Source of the DNA: Symsagittifera roscoffensis
Lineage: Eukaryota; Xenacoelomorpha; Acoela; Convolutidae
Direction: 5' to 3'
Length of the DNA: 64,000 bases
Assembly (NCBI RefSeq): GCF_963678635.1
Contig: NC_087067.1
Location: 23,565,547 to 23,629,546, forward strand
Positions 13,001-25,930 of the stretch are shown here, piece after piece. The stretch's first letter is position 1, and each line of letters begins with the position of its first letter. The notes below the pieces were generated by a model. It was given only the letters and a program-made list of their open reading frames with translations. It was not told the DNA's origin and did not search any database. A program made the translations under genes and the position numbers.

Positions 13001-13562
13001 TTAGTTATCGTGGCACGTTCTTGACAAAAATCAGGAAGATATTGAATTTTATTGAAATTTTTTTTTTTTAAATACAAAAATTTGAGCTTTTTTTCATATT
13101 TTAAAGCTTTTCAAAGACAAAAACATGAAATCATGGAACTTCCCTCTGGCAAATATATTTGTTGCTAGTAATAGCTGGTTAGCGGGTTAAAGGGTTCGGT
13201 TATTATTTGGGTATAAATCAGAGGTAAATTTCGGGATGAGATCGGCTCGAATTAAATTAAAATCGGGGATTGGATCAAAGGAGAGTTAAGAACCGGCGGC
13301 GGGCGGGTGTAACCGATCTACTCACAAACAATTGTATCATTAACGCAGTCTTTTCCTCTAGGGATAAAATAGGGAAATTTAGACTCATTTCAAAGTTTTG
13401 AGAATCTCAATTAAATCAACTCTTTTTATCTCTTATTTCACCTCTGCTCTCTAAATATACAATACTAGCAGGCATATCATATCGGATTTCCTTATCTTCA
13501 GTTCAAGTTTAAAAATGATGGGTGGTTTCTAAATTTTTGCTATTGAAATATTATCACATACT
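10036..13562. other. AT-rich non-coding, nothing recognised
   Basis: About 3.5 kb with no frame of 60 codons or more on either strand, no tRNA-like fold and no repeat that I could align elsewhere in the window. Introns of a large gene are possible but cannot be shown. Confidence 0.5.
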
Positions 13563-13570
13563 GTTCAGAG

Positions 13571-13980
13571 CAGGGGCGGATTTAGGGGGGAGGAGGGGCG
13601 GGGGGGGGGGCGTACGTTTTTTCTTTTTAGGGATTCGACCCCCTGCCGACCCAAAGGGTCCCCCCTTTGGTACTTTTATGAAATCCATTTTTGGCCGACC
13701 GACCCTAAAATTTTTCTAAGGGCGCCTTCGGTGCAAATATATACTAATTTTGAAGGGGAGCGCGCGCCAAAAAAACGCAATTTTTTTTGTCAAAATTTTT
13801 TTAAAATTGCCCAAAAACGGCTTTTTTGAACTGTTTTTCAAAATTTTGCCCGCGGCGCAGAAAATTTGACCAAAACATAGTCTTTTTAATGCTTGAGGAG
13901 AGCTCGGAAAGTCAATTTGGGCGACCTAAAAAAAAGTTCGCTAAAAAAGGTCGTTAAAAGGTCGTTAAAATAAAAGTAAA
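13571..13980. mobile_element. Degenerate hAT-like MITE copy (opposite internal orientation)
   Basis: It starts CAGGGGCGGATTTAGGGG. Its interior (GATTCGACCCCCTGCCGACC, CTTCGGTGCAAATATATACT) is the reverse complement of the interior of 9689-10027, and GGAGAGCTCGGAAA is shared with 1979-2139. The right end and target duplication are lost. Confidence 0.75.
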
Positions 13981-14099
13981 ATATCCGTTTAAGCTCCGCA
14001 GTTTGATGTCCAGACCAGGCCATCGCAACTGAAAAAAAGGCGACGCGGTGAATTTCTTAAATCCGCCGTTTTAGACAAAAAAATATTTGAACAATGTAT

Positions 14100-15700
14100 A
14101 ATCCGAGGTTTCGGTATACTGAGGCTTCTCATTTGTTAAAGTTCAATGATTCTTATATTTAATATTTTGTCTTTTGCGCGCCAAAGTGAAAAATGTTCGG
14201 TTCAGTTTTTTGAATCTCGATGTGATACCAAAGTTTTTTGAAAATTTGGTGATACCTCCCAATCACAAACCAGGTGCACGTAATGTCCAAGATCTCTTTT
14301 CCGTTATTTGATTGAGACGGTGTAATTAAAATTCCACATACCAGCGCAACTTAATGTTCAGGCTTATGTGACTTGTAACCACACTTTTTTGGTCTTTTTT
14401 AGTCGTTCTTGACTAAGTTCCAGGCTATTTTGACTATTTTCTAAAGTTTTGCGAACACTTTCCGTAATTTTGCGCTTCAATCCCACACTATCGAAACCGC
14501 AATGTAATATTTCCGACATTTTCCGTGACCATAAACCAAACAAACCTAAAAATCTCTGTTAAGTCTTATTTGAAGACTTAAGTGACGGAACTGAATGCAA
14601 AATCAAACTAAATGCAAATAATTGCTTACTGTGGCAAAAGAGCTCGGTGTAAAGCTTTCATAATTTATGTTCTGTAGTGAGCAAATTTTTATTAAAAATT
14701 TGACGCAATTTGAGTTACTGCTGAAACCCTTTAACTATGATGCTTCTCTTGACTTTATCGAAAGCTTTCTTCGAGAATCAGATTTTGACAAAAAACACAT
14801 TGTTTATTGATAAAAAAAACTTTCGACCCACCCCAGTAGAGTTTGCGAGTAAAAACGATAAATCCCAATTTATTTTGAGCCAACTCTGTCCTTAATCTTA
14901 CGAAAGACAATCAGATGTAATGTAGGCAAAACAGGTTAATGGTTTTTTTTTTCAAACTCCAAAAAATGTTTAAAAATTTTGTTCGTTCTCGTCAAAAGCC
15001 ATTTATCGAAACAAAAAATTGTAGATTAAGTCGTGGGTTGACAAAATAAATTAGATTTAAAACGTGGGATAAGTTGTTTGCGATCAGATCTAATCAGATG
15101 TAAAATTTGCCCTGCAGCGTCAAATACGTTTTTGAAAACAGATAGATTTTTTAGTCAGCAAGGCATAAAAAATAATTTACAGCAAGAAACGAGTCTCAAC
15201 GGAGCGGTAAAAAACGCAATCCTCTCTCCCACAGTTGATTTTTTGGATCAACCGTACAATCCCCCCTCCCCCTTAGTGACCTACCGTATAATGCCCTCCC
15301 CAAACATGAATTTTTTCTGAAAAAAAAATGCTGCATAAAATATGGATTTCATACAAACCCGCAGATAAAATAAAAATTACGCGCAGATTAAGCATAAAAA
15401 AAATTCGTCATTTTCATCAGAGATCATAGATTGCTAGATTTTTACTTACTTGAAATTTAAGATATAAGAGTTAAGATTTAAGTTTCCGAGTGCGAGGAAA
15501 GCAAGGAAAGCAAAATCAGCTGGCTGATAGTGCCTTATTTGGCAAACCAAAATATAGAGCTCGTTAAAAAAAGGCTATTTTACTGATATTCTGTAATAAG
15601 AACAAGACTGGTCGTTTCAGATATGGTTAATGAAGTATTGACAAACTACAAATTTTAGGCTGATAATATCAAAGTGTTAAAATGTGAGTCGTTTATCGAA
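14100..15700. other. Non-coding, nothing recognised
   Basis: There is a small C-rich patch at about 15255-15300 and the rest is AT-rich. No supported gene. Confidence 0.45.
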
Positions 15701-15744
15701 ATATAAAGACCAATTAGCTTGCCTCAATTCAGTTAGGAACGATT

Positions 15745-15945
15745 ATGAGTGCGGATAATATGCCACGCATGAATGATTCGCTAATTGAAACAAACTATCA
15801 AAATATTATTCCAGGAGAACAGATGCACTTTAATCGAGTGCAAGCATACTCGCTTGGCAATTACAAAACTTCCGGATTGGTTTCCGGATCTAAAATTGTT
15901 CTGAATAATCAAAATGACCCCCAACTTTATAGTTACAAAAACTGA
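15745..15945 (+). CDS. Candidate small gene or exon (66 aa, unknown)
   Basis: A balanced hydrophilic sequence (starts MSADNMPRMND, ends QLYSYKN) with varied codons, unlike the low-complexity frames around it. The ATG has A at -3. A possible splice acceptor (CCTCAATTCAG) lies about 15 nt upstream, and an ATTAAA follows the stop by a few bases. No homology is recognised. A chance frame of this length is quite possible. Confidence 0.3.
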   Translation: MSADNMPRMNDSLIETNYQNIIPGEQMHFNRVQAYSLGNYKTSGLVSGSKIVLNNQNDPQLYSYKN

Positions 15946-16919
15946 AAATTAAACATGAAGCATTTTATGATTTTTCCATGGTTTTCTATGCGTATCTGAC
16001 TCTGACAAAGCAAAAACGTTAACACAGATCAAACATATTGCCTCCAGCAGAGTTGACATTTATAGAATGATTGAGAAGATTAAGTTCTAAAACAGGAAAA
16101 ATAACAAACTTTTTTGATGAAACTCCTTTCGTAGTCTTACAACTAACCACTCTGATGAAAATTTTAAATAAGTTTTTTTTGGCATTGTTTCCGCCAAGCT
16201 TTGCTTCAAAGTTTTGGTATTTTCGTCTCATCAATAGCCATTTGATGGAACAACAACTTTTGACAGAAAGACATGGTTAACAAACGGCACATGATATTTT
16301 TTCGATGAAATACATAACTTGCCGTCCATTTTTATCGAGACGCTGTCAGTTCAATTATTTTTATCAAGACGCTGTCAGCTCAGTTTTTTGGTGTCAAACA
16401 CGTTTTCTTAGAACAACTTTGTTTTGGACAACACAGGCTATCTTATGTTTTATTTTTATAGCAAATACAGGAGTGTCGATCAGGTGACGACTCGTAGTGT
16501 CTGAAAAACACAAGTTATATTACTTGTGAAACGTATGCAGTTGAAGCAAGGATAGCCGATTGCTGTGCAAATAGCACAGAAGTTTCCGACCAAACTTTAA
16601 AAAACTTCAAAGTTATTTTTTCAAAATAGTGTCGGTTTTACTGCGCTGCGTGGTTTGATAAAAACATCTGAGCAAAAAAGCGGAGCTTAGGATTTTTAAT
16701 TAGCCATTGTAAAATATGCAAATAAGATTATATTTTTTTTATATAGCCAATTAACAAGAAAAACGAAAAAATCAAAAAATGAATTTTTTTTTTCAAAATT
16801 TTTTTTCTCAATTTGTTGAAGTTTTTAATTACTAAGATAAAGTTAACAACTCCAAAAACTAATTCCATTTGACTCAAACTAATTTGTCAAGGCTTAAATT
16901 AAGAATAAATAAGCTAATG

Positions 16920-18078
16920 TAAGCCTGCTCACTCGCTCGAAAGTGGACGAAAAGTCAAAAATTTCAAACCGGTTCTTCTCGACACTCGGAAAATATTTTG
17001 AAATGGATTTTAATGGATTGTGTTTTTACGGAAATAACCGATTATATTGATAGTATATTCGTGTTTGTAGTCCAAATTGCAACAATAATGGATTATAATG
17101 ACAACATCGATTATTCTTTACATTTTTCTGCAAAATCTTTTGCAAAAGTTGCTAATTTTCTGCGTTACTCATGGCCTACTCATAATCTAAACCTGCTCAA
17201 TTTAACCCCCCTCATTTTGCCCCCATCCGCATTTGCCCCTCCCGTCCCCCCCCCCTCACACCCGCATTTAAACAACTCCGCTACGTTTATCCCTACGCCC
17301 ACCCCATGTTTACTAAATTTTACCCCCAACCCCGATCCCCCAAGTTACATTTTAAGCCCCCTCCCCCAATTTGTTTACCATTTAACGGGGACGGGGGAGG
17401 GGGTTACTCAGTGTGAACAAACCTATTTACCACCATTCTCCATTTTTATACCCTCACCCAAGTTTTATGTTCCAGTTTCTCTCCCCCCCCCCCCATTTTT
17501 TTTACCCCGCCCACGTTCAGTAAACGAGGTGGGTTTTAAACTAAGATAGCGGGAGGGCGCATGGGGTAAGCTGGGTAGGAGGAGGGGAGGGGGGGGGGGG
17601 GTAAACTGATGAGGGGTAAACTTTGGGGATATTGGGTAAACTGGGGAAGGGGGTTGTTAAAAGAGGTAAAGGAGGTTACGTAGTATAGAGAAAGTAGCGA
17701 AAACTTCAATTAAATAAAATCTTTTGTGAAAAAAAAATATAAAAGTAATACGGAGCAACTGCACGAAACAAGAAATGAGATAACTTTGAAAAGAAAAATA
17801 AAAATTCTTATTTTCTTCTCAAAAAATACAGTATAATCAATTAGAAATTATTATAATGGAGTATAATGATTTAGAACATATTATGATTAATTATGATTCA
17901 TTTTTAATTGTTTATAATCAATTATAATCGATTATGATGGATTATACTGATATAAAAAATACTAGGGTTATAAACCTTTTTTTATGGATTTTAATCGATT
18001 ATTTTTGTATTTTTATAGATACTGACTAGAAAATGACAATATAATTGATTATTATCCATGGATCTCCAGTGCGGGAGT
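16920..18078. mobile_element. Foldback-type element with C-rich then G-rich halves (family F1)
   Basis: The right end TCCAGTGCGGGAGTAAA matches the F1 end type. ATTATAATGG/GATTATAATC arms flank a C-rich block (17206-17515) and a G-rich block (17545-17680, GGGGTAAACT-type units), so the interior can fold back. The 183-aa frame at 16998-17549 runs through this Pro-rich low-complexity DNA and is rejected as a gene. Confidence 0.6.
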
Positions 18079-21000
18079 AAAATCATTAGAAACGTGCTGA
18101 ATCAATTTGTACCCAGTCATAAAAACCGAATTGTCGTAATAGTGTAAGTTTTTATTATTTCAACCTAAAGTTCTGTCTCACAGTTTCTCGGTGCTAAGAG
18201 CATGACTGAAAATTTTTACCTTTTCTTTGTTTTTCAAAATTTTTTCACTATGATAACTGTGATTGGCTCTTTTCAACTTTTGCTCTCATTTAATTTCAAT
18301 TGAGTAAAACTTCTTTGACATAATCTCCTCATGCAAGGAAACTTGGCATAGTAAACAAACTGACGACTGTGAAAAGATTTGTTTTTCAAAACTTATATCT
18401 TATTTTTATGCGTTTAGCTGTAATTACACGTAAAACAACAACAAATTTTGAATAAGGGAAATGGAAAAGAGACCTTTGATTGAGTTTTTCTCTTCTAAAG
18501 TCTTGCTGCTTACCTTCATTGCATGCGCACGCTTGGAATATGTTTCAAGAATCAGAGATACAAGTTTGCGATTTATCACCATTTAGTTCAACTGGTCATC
18601 GCAGTGCTCACAGTATTGTTTGTTTTTTCATAGTCAAAATGCTCACTTTTTCTTTAATTTTTGACGTTTTTGGCGCACAGATTCTTTCATTCTTATGTAT
18701 CGTAAAGTACACATAGCCATTAATCAAAAATCAAATCTGAAAATCTGAGACGCCATATAGCGAAAAAAAACAGCAATTGTTTTTCAACTGAGACTTCAGA
18801 AAAATGTTAGTTTAAAAATAACTTTTCCTAATATCCGAATTTTGTCTGAAAGTTGACCGCCTCAGCGAGTCTGCGATATGGACAAGCTAACTGCTTATTT
18901 CCCAGTGATCACAACATAGACATAGATAGCGATAAGTTCATTTCGAGAGAGCACCCTTCGCCCAGAGATATTTAGCCCAAATGCCAGTTGATAGGGGGTG
19001 ATACGTTACCCGCGCTTATCGCTTGCCTTAAAGTGCATTCTTTTGTAGTACAGAGATGCTCTCCTTAGATAAACTTAAGTGACTTTCCTTGTTTTTGACA
19101 CAGATCACAAAAATCGATACTCCGCCAGAGATAATAAACAATAAATACACCAAATCCCTTAAAATCACCGGCGGAGTATTCTAATCCTGAAATTAAGCAT
19201 GAAAATGTCTTTTCAGTTGGGTGATTTTTCGCCCCATTTTTACCCTTTTAAAAAAGAGAGGATATGTCTAAATTCCATTGAAGTATACTAAGTGGTGTTT
19301 TCGATTTGATATTTAAATTTTTACCGATTTTATGTTCAATTAGGGAGGAAAGCGGTTGTCCATTTAGCCGCATTATAATGAGATAGGAAGGGAGTCTGAA
19401 AAGTTATTGAGGAATTGATCTCTTCAGGAGTGAAAAACTATCAAATTAGAATCTTTTCAAACTGTTGACAGGTTCTTTTATTCACAATTGATCATGCTTT
19501 TTCCCTCCTTTCACGTGTTTTTAGTGTCCAATTGGGATAAAATCACTAATTTCATTTGGCCATAATTCAATCTTGTTCGTCAATGGAAACTTGTCATTTC
19601 CATTCATTCCTCATTGTGAATATCTAGATTACGTCTTGAAATTTTGACCCGACCACTTTTAATCAATCTTTGTATCCTAACATGTATAGGTTTCTACTTG
19701 TCATTAAGTGAATAAATTGGGAGATTTTTTGATTTTTTTTTCAGACAGGAAAAAACTGGGATACTAGTTGCGAAAAAATAGTATCTATTTTATTGGGATG
19801 ATAAACAAAGCATTAAGTATTCAAGACAATTTTTTCATTTTGAAAACTTTGTGTTATCTGCTTTGGAAAATGTTCTCTGTGATTTTGGTAATTTTTTGAA
19901 CTAATTGGAAAACTGATTCTTCGCCGAACAAACTTGCGAAACCTTGCTTTATTTAATGGACTATCTAATGAACTGCAGGCTTGGATGAGACATCTGATTA
20001 TGTTTTCTATCAATGACCATATCTGAGCGACAAGGAAATTGAGATTGAAAAGAAAATTTGGCTAATTTTCTTCAGAAATGTCTCATGAAGTTGGTTCTCA
20101 TTTCTTTTTTGTTTCCAATTAAGACCGAAAGTGGGAAAGGTATAAGGTAGATCCGGTGTATCTTTTGCCGATCGATCTCACGTCAATTTATGAACGCCTG
20201 TCATACAATTTAATCGCCTCAGTGCTCAATATGTTATAAATATATATTGCGACTTTGTTTCTCAGTTTTCTTTGTTACAGTATTATACATCCCCTATTAA
20301 ATTTCACGCCAACCGGTGTAAGGAAGAAAAATCAATGGAACACTCGAGACTAAATCGGGAAGAGTTGGTTTAATTGAGGGAAAATGGATCCGAAAAGAGA
20401 TGAAAATATTCATTGACACTTTTCGAGCCATGTCAATTTAACGCTCGTGAAATTCAACCCTCCCTCGATATCGTTTTAAAGATTGATTCTAAATTGGTTC
20501 TAAGATTTGGAGTTTGGAAAAAATCTTCCAATTGCTTAAATTGCAGAAACGGAAAAAGTATGGAAAGATACAGAAAATCGTGGAAGAGAAAACTCCATTT
20601 GAGATAAGAATTGCTAGTAACTTTTTGATGTTTTTCAGCAAAACTTGCTTCTGTACTATACATGATTAATTGGATTTTGATTTAAAATTCTTGAACAAAA
20701 AAATGAATATTACAAATCCATTTTAAGCATGACTTAACTAAATTTCATTTTTGCCACCAGGTGTAATTTGAAAAGTGATTCTATTTCGGGTGTAATTGCT
20801 AACTTGTCATAGTTAACTAGCAATTACAGTTGAGTATTTACTGGGATAATGGCTGAGATCCGCTTGCATACATTATAGAGTTCTATTTGACAGATCGCTG
20901 AATAGATGTGGAAAAAGGTGTATAAATTTAGCCCGATAGGGGACCCAACATCGGGTTTAAAACTGACTCGTTTCATTGCAAATTAAATCAAGGAAAACTA

Positions 21001-21689
21001 AAGTTATATGGTAATTAATCCAGAATTTCCCGCCATCTCCATTAACGAATCCCAGATCAGATCAATTTTGGCAGTCAAGCGTAAAACTAATTTTGACACT
21101 GACAACCCAGCCAACCAACCCCCATTACACCTCCCCTGTACCCCTCCCCATTCCTCTTAACCATTGTTCACCCGCCCGTGTCACGGCTAGAGTTAATGCA
21201 AACGATGCAATCACTGTAGTCTCGATACCTGCAGATCGTCCCTGAGGGGTAAGATGTCAAAGAGTAGCCAACTTGTTTCAATGACACTTTGAACAAAGCA
21301 ATCTTTTCCCAATTTAAAACCTATCTTGTGTCGTCATTTGCACATTTGCAAATGGACCTGCGAGCTGCTACCACTGATTCACTGATTCAACTGATGATTC
21401 AACCCTTTAATTAACTCGAAAAGCCGCATTCTACGATGTTTAATGGCTTGCATCTCAGAAATTCAATAGAAAAAGTAGTGGACATCCTTTTTGTGGTTGA
21501 CTTTTATTTCTTAGAGCGGAATTAAAAGTTACGATGAAAAATGAACTGGCAAAAAAGCGAAAAAATTTAATTTTCCTTGTCTCCAACCCGCGCTAAGGTT
21601 TCGCGCTAAACTCGACCATAAAACATTTTTCAGCCAAAATGTTGGGCCAGGTAATTGATCATAGATGTCTGCTTTAATATTTAATTCAA
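18079..21689. other. Non-coding, nothing firmly recognised
   Basis: Only short unconvincing frames. There is a small C-rich patch at about 21110-21180. No RNA gene seen. Confidence 0.45.
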
Positions 21690-22180
21690 TTGTATTCCGA
21701 ATTTTGAAAAAAGTGTCGGAATATTTGTGCTAGGTTTTTCTCTAGACAAATATCGAATTTTTCACTAGCAATTTTTGAATTTTTTTATATACCAACCAAA
21801 AAGTATTGTTCTCTTGAGCTCAAATTCAAAAATAATATATTCCACCTGTGATCATTTTTGTAAAGTTATGGGGACTTAAAGATTGCCAGATTGACCAAAT
21901 TGGGAGAATTAATGCGCGATATGTTTCGTGCTATTACCTCGTAAGTGTAGATTTAATCCGTCTTAGAAATCAATCCAAATTAAATTAAGACATGCTATTT
22001 GATAACGTATCACTTTCTATTTTACATAGAGTTTGGGGAGATAGTTTTCGAAAAAAAAAAATATTTTTTATTTTTTATTTTTTATTTTTTGTATTTTCAT
22101 TTTTTAAAGGGAATCCTACTTCATAGAACTTAGAAGGCAGTCGGAACTTTCAGGGCTTCACCCTGATACGACCAGTCTTC
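21690..22180. repeat. Dispersed repeat family R1, copy 2
   Basis: It aligns with 5690-6250 along its length (GGAATATTTGTGCT, CCTGTGATCATTTTTGTAAAG, GATTTAATCCGTCTTAGAAAT), including the terminal CAGGGCTTCACCCTG hairpin and ATACGACCAGTC. A T/A-rich run with TTTTTTA units (22051-22106) is inserted before the hairpin. Confidence 0.78.
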
Positions 22181-22569
22181 TTGATGATTTATAATCAGAT
22201 TTTCTCTCTAGGAAATAATCCATTTTTATGCTTTTTTCACTGTAATCGCTTTTTAACATATAGAAACCTAGAATACTGTTGTTTTTGTCAAATATACTAG
22301 GTGTCATCTATTTGCTTGCAGTTTTAAATCATGCAACCATATATCAATCTAGCGGTTGAAACGAGAATTCATATAACTTTAATTCATGAGTACGTTAACA
22401 AGCTAAAAGGCAAGCAGGCTTTTTATCAAAAGTTATGCTTAAGTTTTAGTATATTTTTGTCAATGGCAAACTGACAAAACACAATTTTCAGAATTATACA
22501 TTTTTGATCATTTTGTTCATAGATTTATACATTTACTAGCATGACGATGGGCAAGCTCAGATTAATTTT

Positions 22570-23582
22570 AATTATGCAATTACTAGCATAATGTTGGACA
22601 AACTCAGATAAAAAATTATAACAAATCGTCACAACAAGTATGAATCGTCACAACAAGTATCAAATACATGTGGACTTTCCGTCATTTCTGCCATTTCTCC
22701 CGACCTGCTATTTCTAAATTTTTAAATTTTGAAAAGCCAATTTAGCATAACAGGGACATTTCCCAGTTGTACATAGGTCACTGCCGTGGAACTTATTTTG
22801 ATAAAATCTCACAACTTATAAATTAGGTTCTTTAAATGATTTCATGACTTTTATGATTTTATTTAGTGATTTTTCCTGCAAGCAAGGTGTAAGATAGACA
22901 TTTTTTTTCAAAAGTTATTCAAATTGATGTTCCACTACTCCTAAATATGTAAAACGAAGAGATTTTTTTTTCATCGAAATTTTAAAATTTGGGTTTATTC
23001 GTTCAAAGGGACCATTTTATACCCACAATCTGAAAATTTTTACCTATTTGAAATCTGAAAATTTTTTAAAAAATATTATGCAATAACTAGCGTAATGTTG
23101 GACAAACTCAGAAACAATTGCTTACAACAAATCGTCTCAACGAGTATGAATTGAATTGACATCCCCACGTCAAATACATGTGGACTTTTCATCATTTCTG
23201 CCATTTCTCCCGTTCTGCTTTTTCTAAAATTTTAAATCTTGAAAAGCCAATTTAGCATAACAGGACATTGATCCGCATTTCCCAGTTATGCATAGCTCAC
23301 TACCGTGGAAATTTTTTTGAAAAATCTCACAACTTACAAAGTAGGTTCTTAAAATGATTTTATGACTTTTATGGTTTTATTTAGTAGTTTTTTGTGCAAG
23401 CAAGGTGTTAGATAGACATTTTTTCTTCAAAAATTATTCAAATGCAGGTGTTAGTACTTCTAAATATGTACAACGAGGAGATTTTTTTCATCGAAATTTC
23501 AAAATTTGTGTTTATTTGTTCAAAGTGACCAATTTATAACACAATCTGAAAACTTTTACTTTTTGAAAATTGAAAAAAAAAA
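22570..23582. repeat. Tandem duplication of a 0.5-kb unit
   Basis: Copy 1 (22570-23073) and copy 2 (23074-23582) are shifted by about 504 bp. They share ATGTTGGACAAACTCAGA, TCAAATACATGTGGACTTT, TCTGCCATTTCTCCCG and GCAAGCAAGGTGT. A further short partial copy starts near 22532. Non-coding. Confidence 0.85.
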
Positions 23583-25559
23583 TTAAACGTGAATTTCATC
23601 CGTAATTACGGTATAAAACACATCCAAAGAGTGTTTCGGAAAATTTTTTGAATTTTTGCTTTGTTTTACTGGGTCAAACTTTTTTCTATTTCGTAACTTG
23701 TCTTCTAGAAAATTTTGAGATAGCCGAAATTCACTACACATCTTGTACTGCAAATCTGTCGGGTGGCTCTTCTCTGCCATTATTTATATAAGTCTAATTA
23801 TAACTAATTGGCCCGAAATTTGTTTCATCACTGCCCTATGTTGCAGTGGTTGGTTTCTTTGGATATTGAAGTGATGTGATTGAAATCATATTCAAGATTT
23901 ATGTATCTAACTTTGAACAAATTTATACTGTGTTTGGTTATTTTATGGTAATTAGAATTTCAAAAAATTCAAGAATAGGTAACTTGTTCTTTTTCATTTT
24001 TTTGTAGAAATGAATGCATGTTTTTGGAAACCAGTCAGTAGAAAGTTTGGATCTCACGCTTACTTCTGGCATTTTCGAGAAAAATTTTTACATCCTGTTT
24101 CATCTGTGTATTGGGAATCGTAATATTTCTTTGTATCATTTTATCGCTGAACTTTTTTTCATCAATTCTTGTGGCGTATTTTTTTGCGTTCAAAGTTCAT
24201 TTCAAATTCAACAATATATCATTTTCATGCCATTTTTTGCTTTTTCATTTACGTTTTACTACTCTCAATTTCTCTCACTAAATGAAATAAATAAATGTAA
24301 TATAACGTTCACGGTGGAGAATGTGGAGCAAAAGGTATGTTTTAGTATGGTTGTTTTTGAAAACGCATCAGCTTCCTTTGAATCAGCAAAACAGCATTCC
24401 GCAATCTTCAACAAAATTAGAGCTTAAAAAACAATGATGTAAAATCCATATACCGCTTGGTTTAATTTTGAAAATAAACCAACAGTTTTTATGCTCAAGG
24501 ATTTTTTTTTATATTTGTTTTGAAAGATACAAAAAACGTAAAAATTGCCTTTCAAAATCAACGATGATTTTGAACAATTACGCGTTGTTTTATGCGCTAA
24601 CGCGTGCTATCAGGAAATAATAGTTAATTCATCTTTTGCTCAGAAAAGAAGTTATCTCTAATTATTCAGCTCGAAAAAATCTTCACACTAAGTTTGATGT
24701 TTCCGTTTTGCTTGACTGCACATTTCAATACATTCTGAAAAAAAATTATTAAACTTTCTCAATTTTGACCCACAAAACTTCAGTTTATAAGCAGTTCTCA
24801 TTAGCTAGTCGAAGAAAATTTTTGTACGCTGTTTTTTCTCAAGTCCAATTCTGGCGATAAAAATTTTTAGTGAATAAAATTATGCTGTCTACTCTTTTTC
24901 GTACTTTGCACAATGCGTTTGCGGCAAATAACCTTGCCCCAAATCTTTTGTTTTAAGGATACTGTATATTGAAAAATTTTCCAGAATTTCTACAATAAAA
25001 TTTTGCGATACAAATGGTTCCGTGAGTACGCAGCGCAACAGAGGTGAACATATTGATTTTTGTGAGTTTTTAAGCAATCATGAGAAACATTTTGAATGAT
25101 GCTTTGTCCGAAAGTCAAGAATTTAAAACTGGCCGGTTATGAGCGCTTGCTTCGCTGCGCTCACATTCGGCATGAGAGATATTTTGCATGATTCAGTGTT
25201 ATTCAGTATTATGTGGAGTTTTGGCCAGTATTATGCAAAAATTTGGCTTTCAAAAGCATTTTAAAACTTTCAAAAAGTTTCTTTCAGGTCGGCTCATCAA
25301 ATTTGCAAGTATCAAGCTATTGATTGATATAAAAATAGAAGAACACTAAAATTAACCAAAAACATGGTCGGAAAATTGCATTGTTTTGATTATCGCTGTC
25401 AGCGCTTAAAAATACGAAATGCTGGCGCCAAAAGTGCTCTTAAAAACGCATTGAACACTGGACGTCCAGAAATAATAGTATAATAGTATTACCGCCGTAT
25501 AATAGTGGACCTTTTTATGTGATGAGGGTTTTATTCTCTTGGAGAAGGCGTCTCTTCTC
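23583..25559. other. Non-coding, nothing recognised
   Basis: It contains a 137-codon plus-strand frame (24014-24427), Phe-rich and without recognisable domains, judged to be chance in T-rich DNA. No other signal. Confidence 0.45.
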
Positions 25560-25930
25560 GTTATATTAGAAGCACTTAGCATAGTGGTGAGGCGTTCACT
25601 TTGAAACCTTCAGAGCGGGTATTTGATCCCATGCCATGGCAATTATAGTTTGCGAGGACGAGCTCTCATTTGACCTCTAGCTTCAGGTTTATCACAACCT
25701 GACCAATTTTGGCTGCAATAGTGGTACCACGTGAAAGTTCTAGACGCAAAAAAGAGCTAGCTTAACAAAATAACACAGTCTGGAATGTGGGAGATAATAC
25801 AAAGGGACTCTTTAGGCCTACTGATAGCTCCAAAATAGCAGAGTCTGGAATGACGGAGATAATACAAAGGGACTATCCTTCGAGAGGACTAATGAGGCCT
25901 TCTGATAGCTCCTCAGCGCTTCGCCGAAAC
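25560..25930 (+). mobile_element. tRNA-derived SINE-like element
   Basis: The head carries a pol III A box TAGCATAGTGG (25577-25587) and, about 40 bp downstream, a B-box-like GGTATTTGATCCC (25618-25630) in a tRNA-like context (GTGGTGAGGCGTTCACTTTG). The body contains two tandem copies of a 55-70 bp module (25778-25831 and 25843-25912: GTCTGGAATG, GAGATAATACAAAGGGACT, TGATAGCTCC). The exact ends and tail are not defined. Confidence 0.65.

Noticed and set aside
16998-17549. 183-aa plus-strand frame
   Set aside because: It runs through C-rich foldback DNA and encodes mostly Pro/Leu/Thr low-complexity sequence; no domain and no conserved start.
22570-23582. CRISPR-like array
   Set aside because: The repeats are two long diverged copies, not short regular repeats with unique spacers; the DNA is eukaryotic.
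24014-24427. 137-aa plus-strand frame
   Set aside because: Phe/Ile-rich composition as expected from T-rich DNA; no domain, splice or polyadenylation support.
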